A DNA stretch of 64,000 nt, from positions 130,563-194,562 of the forward strand of contig NW_024104437.1 in assembly GCF_003945595.2 (NCBI RefSeq). Direction: 5' to 3'. The position numbers were made by a program, and so were the translations under genes. The notes under the pieces were generated by a model. That model searched no databases. It had not been told where the DNA came from and was given only the letters and a program-made list of their open reading frames with translations. The DNA comes from Pipra filicauda (taxonomy: Eukaryota; Chordata; Aves; Passeriformes; Pipridae). Position 1 is the stretch's first letter, and the number at the start of each line of letters is the position of its first letter. Positions 49,321 to 60,900 of the stretch are shown here, in pieces.

Positions 49321-51594
49321 ATAAGATTCCATTGCATTAATTGAAAATTACAGTGTTATACAATAATTTTTGTAATAATGACATGATTATATTAAATCCA
49401 TCAGAAGTTAAAATAATAACTTTCAGATTAAGTGGCATTGTGGAGAAGAACAGATATGTTCTTGTTCAGTGAAACAATGGTTGTTGAGGGACCCACAAAG
49501 GTGAAATCACAGCTGCAAGTGAAATTCAGCAAAACCCAAGGTCCAGAGACTCACAGGTGCTTTCAAAAAGTGTACTTTCTAGGTCTAACAACACACATTT
49601 CTGTAAACTAACGGAACCACTGGAAAATAGTGTGAAGAAAATGTTTGCATAAATATGAAGTTGGGCACAGCTGTTCTAAGAAAGCATGAAGCTAAAATAG
49701 CATAAGAAATGGAACCAAGGAATTCTTTTATGTTTAAAATATGAGTCTACATAAGAAGAGATTAATGAGAATAGTTGTGAAAATGAATTCATTTAAGTAT
49801 GAGCTGTTTCCTTTTTTGGACCCGTTAAGTTACGGTTTCATGAATATTTGTCAAAGTTAATGTTGTGAAGCTGAGCTGTTGCTTTTTCTTGGAGAATAAA
49901 AACTTGTTGTCTTCCTTTGTGTTACATATTCTCTTTAAAAAAATGAAGAGAATGCAATGATTAATATATATGCCGCTAAATTCTCATGCATAGCTTGATT
50001 GAGCTATGGGACGTGAACATTTTGCTTCTTGTGAAAAAGTAATGAACTATATAAATAGAGGGATCAAAGCTTAAAGTTGGCTGAAAATGATGAAGGGCCC
50101 TTCTCCTTGGAAACTTGATCTTTGCTCAGTTTTTGACATTCAAATAAGAAGAGCCATCAGGTTTTTCCAGACTTGCTCATGCAGTGTCACATCCACTGTG
50201 GTGCTTATGGTCTCATGGGGAAAATGATGCTTTGTCCAGTTGTGAGGTGATGAACTTGGAAATAATACAGCTGCAGTTTCAGATTTAAAACAAACAAAGA
50301 AACAAACAAAACTCCTTGTGGTTTGCGACAGTGAAACAGTAAGGCAAAACCTTTGTTGAAGGCTGTTTGCATATGTATAAAAAAATAGTTATTATTAGAG
50401 TCTAAATTCTAATTATGCAAAAAGCCTCAGATATATGTTTAATCTTGATTTTTATGAAGCCAATATAATCATGCATTAATTAAACTTGCAAGTCTGTTTT
50501 TAATGAGAGGTGTTTTCTTCTTGGCAGGATATTATTTTAAATTAAAATTCTGCTTTTGGGCAAACTCATAGTAGGTTTCCAGAAAAGGATAATTTGCCTT
50601 TGCATAAAGAGTTTTTAAACATAGAACAAACTCTGTATTCACTTTTAGATTGTTCTCAACTTTTTTTGTTGTTCGTCCTTAGCTTTCTTTGTAATTTATT
50701 ACAGTAGAACATAAAGCACTGAAAATATAGTTCATAAAAAAATTCTACAAAACTGAGGACTTGAGAAATGCATAAATGGCTTTCCACAAGATGCTTATAA
50801 CTTGTAATCACTTTGGCAGAATTTTTTATTTGTACATTGTAAAGAATTTTGATGAGAAAATAGATTGCAATGGTATGATTTATTGTGAAATATAAAGTTA
50901 TTTGATTAAAGGATTAATAAAAAGATGAATTAACACAACTTTTTTAATGGCTTAATAAGATTCCCTGTAAAGCAATATGAAACTTAGTGAGGGAAGGTAG
51001 CACCGGTCTAAAGCACAGCAGCCTGCCTAAGCTACTGCTGAATGGTCAGTCAGAGGTATGATTGTTTGCACTAATACCCTTCAAGATTCAAACACAAAGA
51101 ACTGCATTATCTTAAGAGTGTTAGGACTTCAAAGTGATGCCTTCTGTGTAGACTTAAGCCAGTTACATAGGACATATATCTCGATATGTCATAAAATCTC
51201 ATGTGTGTTTATAGCATGGGTCTTTAAATACTTGGACAAAAAAATCCCTAGCATTGTTTAAGTCAAATAAAATTTTGCCACTGGCTTCAGTGAATCCATT
51301 TTTTTTGCTGTACATTGGTTTAACCTTGAAAACTTGTTTTTAGTATTGGTTATTCCTTTTTTTTCCTGAGGCAGGCAGGTAGGTTTTGGCCTGTGGAGAT
51401 ATTTTTGAAAGTTAAAATTTGTGCTTCTGCAATTTCTAGTCTTATTAAGGAGAAATTGTTCTCCATGTATTGAAGTTCTGTCTTGAGTACTCAAAAATTT
51501 GCCTACACATATATCTCCAGTGCCATGCCAGATATAGTGTGGTCTGTACAGAACATCTCTGAGAGAAGGGTGGTAGAACATAGGACAAGAGAAC
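49321..51594. other. AT-rich non-coding DNA
   Basis: Includes an A/C tract at about 50286-50311 (ACAAACAAAGAAACAAAC). A TTAATTAAACTTGCAAG-type stretch near 50470 may be a conserved element. The minus-strand open frame 51258-51665 (135 codons) is unrecognised. Confidence 0.5.
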
Positions 51595-51618
51595 TCCTGT
51601 GCTCCTGGGAGCACAGGA
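51595..51618. other. 24-bp near-perfect palindrome
   Basis: TCCTGTGCTCC (51595-51605) and GGAGCACAGGA (51608-51618) are exact reverse complements around a 2-base centre (TG). A cruciform, or binding of a dimeric protein, is possible. No neighbouring gene explains it. Confidence 0.8.
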
Positions 51619-51816
51619 AGGATTTCCAAAAACATCTCAAGTATTGCTGGAAAGCTTTTAGGCAATTAAACTCAGGGCCTAGGTTATATGTAGATACCTA
51701 AATCTAGATTCTTATTCTGGAGATCGATATATCATGCATCTGTCTATCTTTTAACTGCAAACTAATGAATAATCCCACCTCATGCATTGATCTTGGCATG
51801 CACATGGTATCTCTCA
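51619..51816. other. Non-coding DNA
   Basis: Nothing recognised between the palindrome and the CR1 tail that follows. Confidence 0.5.
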
Positions 51817-51950
51817 TCCTTAGAGATACTCAAAAGCCTTCTGGACGTAGCCCTGTGAAATCTGCTGTAGTGGTCCTGCTTGAGCAGAGGGGTTGGACAA
51901 GATGACCTCCAGAGGTCCCTTCCAACCTCAACCTTCTGTGACTGTGTGAT
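51817..51950 (+). repeat. CR1 LINE 3' end, plus strand
   Basis: AGAGATACTCAAAAGCCTTC, then TGGACGTAGCCCTGTG, TGCTTGAGCAGAGGGGTTGG, ACAAGATGACCTCCAGAGGT and CCCTTCCAACCTCAACCTTC lead to the terminal TCTGTGACTGTGTGATG. Only the last ~130 bases of the element are present. It is close to the consensus tail of the CR1 copy at 57.5 kb, with which it shares the CTCCAGAGG and CCTTCCAACC blocks. Confidence 0.95.
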
Positions 51951-53305
51951 GTTTGCTTATAAACACATTATGACTGTGCCAATAGCCGGTGCTCATGAAT
52001 GTATAGCTTTTTTCTCACATAATTAGCAATTTTTTGGTATTGAATGTTACCAGGCTTCCAGCATATTGTTTATGTGGCTCTTTTAACAGTTGCATAATTA
52101 AAGTTCAGCACATACATAATTGTTTGCAAGGTAAGAGCCTAAATGATGTCATAAGGTTGTAGGTGAAACTGATCTGGCACTGAACCTCTCAGTTGTCTTC
52201 ATGCTAGCATGAGTCCTCCAAAACCAAATTATTTCCACCCTGTTTGAGTCTCCCAGTACAGAATGACATTGTTCTGTGGCTCTGGAACTATCCAAAATCA
52301 AAGAATTTTGAGCACATCAGGGAATTCTGAACATGAACTGCTGGCCTCAGCACTATATCACAGCTAAATTAGAATAATAACATTTTCTGTTTTGTCAGGC
52401 TGCAGGAACTGACCTGAGAACTGTATTGGACTTGACTCTGTTGAACAGATGTTGTAATGAGATGATAAAAAATCTAATTTGTTCCACAGAGAAAAGGAAC
52501 AGAAAAGTGTTTTATTTACATGAAGGACATAACCACATTAAAACAGTTCGATGAACACATTATATATTTCAGAAAGTTGTTGCTGAATAGAGTTAGGACT
52601 AGGGCTTATAAAAGACACATCTACAAGCTGGTATGTCAGTGGTAGCTGTAGGCATAATGACCTACTGAAAATGCTACAGTAGAGTGTCCAAGGTCCAGGA
52701 AACTGAAGGAGTGGAACTGGAAGCTCAAAGAGGCAACTGGAAAACCTGAGGCTGAGTGAGAAGTCACCACAAATTAACTGTTAGTGTACAAGAATGGTAT
52801 CTGAACTCCTATCCCATGGCAAGAGCTAGTGTCTGTCATTTGATCCAGAAGTGAGATACCTCCATCCATGGAGAGAGGAGTTTTAAGTCTAGCCACTTCC
52901 AGATACTTTTTTAAATGGAACAAGTGATCAGAACCTACTGCTGTCATTGTAAAGAAATAGTAGTAGCATGACAGCACCTGACTTTCATAGGCTACTGTTA
53001 GTGGGTGAACACCTCCCAGGAAGCAGGAGAGCTGCCTTCTGCAGCCTCTACTCATGTGTCTCCAAGGTGAGAACTTCAACTACCCCATGCCAGGCTGAGG
53101 GAGGTGGGCACCCACTCCCACGCACTCTCTGCCCAGCCTAGCGTACATTGGAATGTGGCTGAACTGACCCTGCAGCCCTGGCTCCACTGGTGAGCTCTGC
53201 ATCCACAGGCAGTTCACATTAGTCTCTGGTAAAAATGTAGAAACTATCCAGAGACCAGGCACCATGGATCAAGACCACCCCTTCTAGGTGATTTCCCCAC
53301 ATATT
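51951..53305. other. Non-coding DNA
   Basis: AT-rich in the first half, GC-richer after 52.7 kb. Minus-strand open frames at 52774-53079 and 53080-53265 are unrecognised. Confidence 0.5.
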
Positions 53306-53356
53306 CAAGTAGAGCCTGTTCTCAGGTAGAGCCTGTTCTCAGGTAGAGCCTGTTCA
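53306..53356. repeat. 17-bp tandem repeat, three copies
   Basis: CARGTAGAGCCTGTTCT repeats at 53306-53322, 53323-53339 and 53340-53356. The first copy has A where the others have G, and the last base of the third copy differs. A minisatellite seed that may vary in copy number. Confidence 0.95.
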
Positions 53357-56300
53357 TCCATGCCTTGGCTTCCTGTGTCTCCACAATGCTTGATTCCCTG
53401 TCTACACAACAGGACAAGAGTATTCCTCCTCCTACGCTGGCCTGCAGCCTGCTGGTTCATGCACTGTTGGCAGCGTGGCTTTTGTTCACGTCAGGAGCTT
53501 GTGATGCTGTGTGATATGGGAAATGTTTCATATTGACTGAATCCAACACTGAAGAGCTTTCTTGCTCAGGTCTTACAGAGAACTAGAGAATGCCAGTTCA
53601 GCCGAGGTCCCTGTGCAGTGCAGGGGAGAGAGCATCTATCTGGTCAAATGGGCAGCTCTCAGCATGGGCAGGGAACAGCCCACCAGGGACTTGGAGAAGC
53701 CCTTTCTGGATCTGACTCATTCCTGAATAAAATGCTAAAATTATTTAGTAGCTTCTGTGAGTAAATTCATGCATTTAATGATAGGAAAATGGAGGTTTAT
53801 AAATTTTAGACAGAAAAGCAATACACTACCCTTATTTTAGTGCAGCATTAGGCAAAAGCTGAATGTGTTATGTTAATGGATTCACGTACTGTTTACATTT
53901 TATTCGTACTATTTTGTTGGTCCTTAAATACAAAAATATCATTATAAATATTTTAGATGTTTTCTACTTGTAAGTTCTTTTCCCACAGCTGGCGGTCTAT
54001 TTTGCCGGTTTGGATTAAAGGAACGTCATCAGTTGGGAATCTAATCCATTTTAAAAGCAGAGTTAAAAGGAGGATAAATTACACCTGCTAATAACCTCCC
54101 TGCCAGTTTCCGTATTTCTTTTTAAGAGTTTTTTCCCCTACTTTTCTCTCACTGTGCCAGGGTTTGATCATTCACTCACTGCTGTGAAATTGCCACTGAC
54201 TTTGGGTGCAGATTTCGAAGCTCTAGAGGTGGCTGCAAGGCTTGGTGTGCTGTGGGGATCTGCGGAGCTGCAGCTGTGTCGCATGATGGACTTCCTGAAG
54301 CTGCTTTGAGGCCACCCCTCACACATCAGCAGTCTCGTATCAGTACTAGGAGGCTGCTCTCAGTAGAGATTTTGGCATTATCTTTAAATCAGCTAGCTCA
54401 GTCTGCAGGTGGCAGAGCAAAGCTCAGGGCAGGCTGGTTTGATATGCATGTGCCCTCAGAGAAACGGTGAGCAACTGAAGGAACTGACTACAGAGGGAAC
54501 CAAACAACTGTGCCCAAAGGACCAAAAAAAGCACAGAGCCATAAATTAAGGGGAGAGGAGGAACAGAAATGCTCATGAATAAACTGATAGCTTGCTTTGT
54601 ATGCTTATAAAATTCATTTTATAGCACACAGACTCCTGAGTGCATCATCTTCTGTGAGGTGCCTGGAAAACTTGTGAATGTGAGAGCATTACCAGCAGAT
54701 GGAAAGCTACTACGTTAAGCTTACACAGAGTTCCCTGTTAGTCTGACTCATCCACCCACCCACCTGGTCCATGCTGCTAGTGAGGTCAGACTTCACAGGC
54801 ACTTTGCCTTCTCTGCCTTGTACAGGTTCCCATTCTCATACCAGCACATGGGATGCCTCCCCTGCAGACCTGCAGGGACACTGGAACACATGTCCGTGTT
54901 CTGCTCCCTTCTCACCTGGATCTGTCTTGGAATGCCTGAGGGAAATGAAACTGTCAGGAATGACAAAATATCCAGGTAACTGGGCAGAACCTGGGTAGCT
55001 TAAAAAGAATCTGATTTATTTATCATTAGTATATTAGATTTTCCACCAGTTACTTATCAGAATATGTCCTCTTCATCTGCCCCTCTCTCTTGGCACACAT
55101 AACCTTTTGGTAGCCAGACCTCCCTCCTATTTAGTATTTTGGAGACAGGACAGTGGCTGAAACTGTCTGACACTCATTCACAACTCCCAAGATTGCCAAC
55201 CCCTGCCACAGTGCATCAGTTCAGCCATTCATCTCCTACAATATCTTGCAGCAATCACTTCCAAATGCTTCTCAAAAACATGTTACTCTCCCTCAGTATG
55301 CAAATTTTACAACTACAAGCCTTGGAGGAGAAATTTCTTTTGAACCTCAGGCATCATAGCATCTAACTTTTCCTGTAGACATTTTTTTCTCCAGGCCAGA
55401 AGAATATTTTTATTTGTCACATGCATACCTTTTCCAGTTTCATTAATGTAAAGGTCGTGATAAAATGACTTTTATTTTATTCCAGATCATCTCAGGGAAG
55501 AAATATTTTCTATCTTCTCTGGCAATTAATCAGTAAAACCCTATTCCAGTGATGCATAAAAAAAAAGCCGCCTTCAGCAGTAAAATAATGATTAATTTAT
55601 GCAATGTTTGAATGATTTTCATCAGTTAGCAGATACAATGATTTGATTTTTCTGTATAATCATTTCATCTTAGATATCTCACTTGCCAAAAAAGCCTGAC
55701 AAATCTGATATAAATGCTATTTTTTACTACAGTAAGTTACATTGTATTCAGATTTTTTACATTTTGATACTTGATTACCTTAAGAGATAATTCAAAATAA
55801 TTATACTTTATTTTCATTTTGAAGTTTCGTTCTTTTAAATGAGTCACTGGTAAACCTGTTAATTCCCTACTGTGATTCAGAATCCAGTCTGCTATTTTGA
55901 ATAACCAGCTACTTCACAAGGTGTGTCAGTGCCCAATTCCACATTGAGCAGCTCAGTCTGTCTACCATAATTCTGTTTTTGCTCCTATGTATTCCACAGA
56001 GGAACTTCGGAAGATGTACAGGATCCAGCCTGCCTCATTTAAATACTCATTACTCTCCTTTGAGTGCGTGGGGCTTTTCAGCACCTTGAGTGACTTATTC
56101 AGATTTAGTGCCAACCACCTTCACTAAAAGTAGAGGGAAACAGTACAAATGTTAAGAGAAATGGATTTGACACCCAGTCTGCCCAACCTTTTTTGGCAGT
56201 GGGTAGTAGTATGCCAGCAACCACCTTATGCATTTTGATAAGGATGCTTTTCAAACCATGGGGATCTAGGGGCTTTTAAGGACAAGACAGCTAATTGCCA

Positions 56301-57268
56301 GTAATCTTAAAATCTCTACGCATAGCCTTGCACTTCTGTATGAATTAAGGTTATAGTTATTATTCCGTGGAACTTTTGTGTTTTATATTATATTATTGTT
56401 GTATAAAAACTTCAAGTTAGCCTAAGAAGCAAAACCTAAATTTCCACCTTTTCAATGATGTTATGTGTCTAAAGTAAGAGACTAAAGCCAGACCTCCAGT
56501 ATGCTTTCCCTTAAGAGTGCATCACTCAGTTCTGGTGCTTGGGGTAGCTTTACTGCTCATGGATGGCATGCTCAGGATATTCCAGGAGTGGATGCTCAGG
56601 AAATGTCTGGCAGCATAAAATACTATACCAATTTGCAAATTATTTGGTTGATTAAATTTAAGCAGGCAGACTAACTGGGGAAGTACCTAACGAATTTATC
56701 TGGAAAGCAGACAGTGGACCAACATATAGAAATTTAAGCGGGCTGTATGGGTTCACCTCCATGCTCAGATAGAGACTTCCCCTTGGTTTGCCCATTAATA
56801 GAAATAGATTTGTGCAAATGGCATTACCAGTTTTAAGCTGGCCTTCTGAACTTGATATCTAGGAAGGTCAGGAGATAGCTGAAAGCTAACATTGACATAG
56901 TTTGCACCTTCCTTAACACCTTAATTAGGGTGTAAAGCCCACACCCTGGCTGATGATTGACCTTTTTTGTTATCACACTTCCTGGCAGAAGGTTATCAGG
57001 ATTCCATCTTTGGTTAGGAGGTGGTATCCTCTCTCAGTCAGTATACACAAAGATATAGGTAGTGTTAGTGGGTTTGGCTAAACAGCTAATTCTTTTGTCA
57101 GCTGTATCACTGTCTGGTCTTTCTCACCCTCCATCTCTCCTAGAGCCCTGTGTTGAAGCTGGGGGAGGTAAAGCACTCCCAAATCTTGCCAGGTAAAGAG
57201 GGAGCATGCTGGGGCAGATACGGGGAAGAGTCTCATGGGGATGTCTGTGAAAGAGCTGAGGCTGCGGA
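53357..57268. other. Non-coding DNA, no supported gene
   Basis: GC-richer patches at 53.4-53.7 and 54.2-54.5 kb carry short open frames of no recognisable product. The 55580-55800 stretch is AT-rich with TAAT/ATTA motifs. No RNA gene or TE family recognised. Confidence 0.5.
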
Positions 57269-57868
57269 GTGGGTTTTGTGGGGCTGTTGTTGGTGGAGTT
57301 AATTTGTGAGCAGTGGAGCTCTGCAAAGAACTCAGGGCTGGAGGATGTGGAATCAATTACCTTGTATTTTTGGGTGGATGGAGAGAAGAGATGCATAACT
57401 TGTGCCAGGAGGCATGATATTTTGGAAAGGTATGTAATTTCATGCAAATTGAAAAATGTTATTTATTGTTTTAGTTACTGCCAGATGGAGAGGGTCCAGC
57501 GGTGGGCTACAAAGATGTTTAGGGGACTGGAGCATCTCTCTTATGAGGAAAGGCTGAGTGAGCTGGACCTCTTTAATCTGGAGAAGATACAGCTGAGAGG
57601 GGATCTGATCAATGCATACAAATATCTTAAGGGTGAGTGTCTAGAGGGTGGGGCCAGATTCTTTTCGGTGCTGCCCAGTGACAGGACAAGGGTCAATGGG
57701 CACCAACTGAAACACAGGAAGTTCAATCTGAATATGAGGAAAAACAGCTTTACTGTGAGGGAGACAGAGCAGTGGAATAAGCAGCCCAGAGTGGTTGTGG
57801 AGTTTCCGTCTCTGGAGATACTCAAAGCTGCAATCCTGTGGAACCTGCTGTCGGTGAACCTGCTTTAG
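57269..57868 (+). pseudogene. Open frame whose C-terminal part is CR1 ORF2 (RT polyprotein end)
   Basis: This 199-codon frame is the longest in the window. Residues 1-73 come from unrelated upstream DNA and begin at a non-conserved start. From about residue 74 (nt 57488) to the stop, the protein follows the well-known C-terminal tail of CR1 ORF2: VQRWATKMFRGLEHLSYEER, then LDLFNLEKIQLRGDLINAYK, then ARFFSVLPSDRTR, LKHRKFNLNMRKN and VVVEFPSLEIL. CR1 ORF2 encodes an endonuclease and reverse transcriptase; only the last ~126 residues are here and no catalytic domain is present, so the product cannot mobilise anything. The frame is intact over this length, unlike the other CR1 copies here. It is a retrotransposon remnant, not a host gene. 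Confidence 0.88.
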
Positions 57869-57930
57869 CTAGGGGTTGGACTGGGTGATCTCCAGAGGCC
57901 CCTTCCAACCCCAGCCATTCTGTGATTCAC
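57483..57930 (+). repeat. CR1 LINE 3' portion, plus strand, ~450 bp, little decayed
   Basis: Sense CR1 from GGAGAGGGTCCAGCGGTGGG through ATGAGGAAAGGCTGAGTGAG, GGTGCTGCCCAGTGACAGGA, TTTACTGTGAGGGAGACAGA, GCCCAGAGTGGTTGTGGAGT and GGGTTGGACTGGGTGATCTC to the tail CCCTTCCAACCCCAGCCATT followed by CTGTGATTCAC. It is truncated at the 5' end, like nearly all CR1 copies. The 3' end carries the expected short ATTCTGTG-type motif. Minus-strand open frame 57541-57825 is antisense to it and spurious. Confidence 0.97.
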
Positions 57931-60900
57931 TGAGATTGCTGGCACTTAGTGCAGTTCAATTATGTTCTTGTTGCTCCTGGTGCAGCATCAGATGCTGTAG
58001 TAGTTACCCATATATATTTGTCGAAATGTGTGTAAAAATTTGCCAAGAGTGTTTCAGCATTGCTCTTTAGGAAAGTATTAACTGAAATGGGTAAGGTAAT
58101 AAAAGTTGCCTTTGATGCTGAGTTAAAAACACCCTAAATATTGAAGCAAACAAAAAAACCCCCAGAAACGTCTTAAAAGTTTAGCCAAGAACTGAATATC
58201 CTCTTCTATTTTACTGTCGCTGTTGAAGAGAAAGCTTTGTTCTTTTTTCCATGGCAGTCAGGAGACTTTTATATTGCATATGTCTCCAAAGCAACATCAA
58301 GAAGAAAGTAAGTTTTGAATAGTTCATTAGTCAATTATTCCTAGTCACATTATGAATACATGTAAGTTTAATTATTTTAAGGATGTGCTTACAAGTATGT
58401 AAAATCTTCTGGTTTTAACAAAGCATACAAAATTAATATTGAGGTATAAGTACTGTAATAATTACCTTTTTTTTAATAGAGGCAGAAACTTTCTCCCCTA
58501 ATAAAAAAAATTGACGAGAAATTTTGATCTGTAGATGTGTGTATTAATATTACAGGCTCTACTGAACCTGATCCCTGGGTAGACGGGCAGTTCATCAAAT
58601 TCTTTGTTGAGTATCCCATTCTGGAAACTATGTTTATAGAGACTAGTCACAGAAGCAAGTAAAGGACTAATTTTGTTGAAGGACCATAACTTTTATTTAT
58701 AGGTTACATGTATTATAATTAGATCTCATTCAGGAATGGTACACTTAGGCAAAAATCTGTTCTGAGGGTTTCTACTTCTGTTCCTCTTGTCCCTACCTGC
58801 CATGAGCTGCTTTTTAATTATTTATCTGAGATCATCGTGCTCATCCTGTCAACTCGTAACTGTTTGGACTCTTCTTCACCAGATAACTCTGTGGGAGTGG
58901 TCCTGATCCCCCTCATCATTCCTTGATGCATCACAGCCAGGGAAATGCCTCTCTCTCTGTTGAGTTGCAGCAGTTGTCATAGGGCAGGAAAGAGAAATAG
59001 ACCAATCTCTGCCGCTCTTCCAATAAGTAAATTGGATTCTTAATCATATAAAGTGTGTGCATCTTGGAGGTGCTCTTAGTGGCAGAAGAACATTCAGAGA
59101 GGACTTTGGTATCTGGTCTGGTCTGTGGTGGGGAAGCAGCAGAAGGTATAAGTACCTTTTGGTACTGTGCTCGTGTGGAAGTGCTACCATCAGCTTGGAG
59201 ACAAATGTAATTATGAATTCGTAATGTTCAAACCCTGCCCCTAACTCGGGTTCCTAAGAAAAGTTTAAATAGGTGTCATGAGTTTAAGGTACTTTCCATG
59301 TGTTCAGCCTGTATTGGAAGAACTGGAATACAATGAAAAGCATTTCAAAGACACAAAGCATGGTGTCTTCTTACATTTTCTTTTGTGTAAGCCTGCTGCT
59401 ACCCATTTTTGTAATAGACCTTTTAATGTGGTGTAAAGATTTGATTGGTGAAAAGACCTTAAGTTGTTATTTTGTGTGTTGAAGGAAGGGCTAGAAAACT
59501 ACAGGTATTTAAAACTCAAGTCAGATTTGAGCCACTTGAGGAGTTGAACTGTAGACTGTGTTATATAATGCCAATCATGAAAAGCCCATGAATTCTTAAG
59601 TATGTGCTTTGATACTGCCTGACAACTTGATTTACTGTACACAGACTCCTTCACATTCATATACCCGTCTCTCCATACTAGAACTCTGATTCAAAAGGGA
59701 TTCTCCTCACTGAGGAGAAGGCTGGGGGAATCAGGCTCCTGGAATGATTCTAGACTGTAGTAATTCCCTTTTTGCTGAGACCTAGTGTCAGTGGCACGGA
59801 TTTTTCTTTCCTTTTTTTTCACCTTTTTCTCTTTTTCATTCTTTGAGGCACTGCACTTTTAATTACATGCAATTTTTGCTTACAGATGGCAAAGCCAGTT
59901 GTGTTATTGTGGTACATAACAGACTGGGTGAAATCCATCTCTTTTTCATGGCATTTTTGTGTAACGTGTGCTAAAAAATCTGTTGTGCTTGAGGAACAGT
60001 GAAGTTTTTTCTCTATTCACTGTCCTTAAATGTTCTTACCCATCTTAGTTCAGATGGACTAAAAGTTTTGCAGAGCAGGAGCTGTACTGAAAGTCTTCTG
60101 ATACTCCTGAGGCCTAAGGACATTAGTATGCAACAACAAGAAGAAAATATCTTAATTGCACTGGTCTTCCTGCAAAACCTGTTCAGTAAAGTACCTGTTC
60201 ACCCTTAAATCTGTGGTTGTGTAACATCTCATAAAGAATAGAGTGTATTCTTGGGCATATCTCATAAATTATTGGTGTCCTTGTTGAGTATATAATACTC
60301 CTTGGCTGAGAAACCTATGGTAAGAAATACGATTTATTTTTCTCCCCAAAATACATCAGTACTTGAAGAGCAGGATAAACTCCAGCATCTCAAATATCAT
60401 GTGGCAAACTCTAATGTTTGAAACTTTGTTTTGCCACAATTGAAGATTTTAGTTTTTCTCAAGCCACAGTTGCATCTCTTGCTACTGCTTTACTGCTTCT
60501 TCATTCTTCATCTTTTGATATGCAGTGCTTGATAAGGTTTTTAAATTGGAAATAGAGCTCCAAATCAATGATGTAAGCTTCTTAAACAGATATGAAAAAT
60601 GATGAAAATTTTTAAAATGTTTTGTAAGCACTTTAACTTTGCCTCTTGATTGTTAATTATTTTTCAATAGAAAGCAAAACATACATTGAGAAGGAGGCAA
60701 ATATTAACTAGTTCCTGGTCTTCTTCCTTGAACCTGTCTTCTTCCTGTGCCGTCTCTGCAGTCCTTGAATCAAATAAGCTTGTAAGTCCTCCTTCTATGC
60801 CAGAACTATCCTCTTCCAGGAACTAAATGACTCCCAGGAATTGCTGCTGTATATAACGTGAATTAGTGTATACATCTGACATACAGAAATTGAATGTTTG

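Noticed and set aside
57541..57825. 94-codon open frame, minus strand
   Set aside because: Antisense of the CR1 element at 57483-57930.
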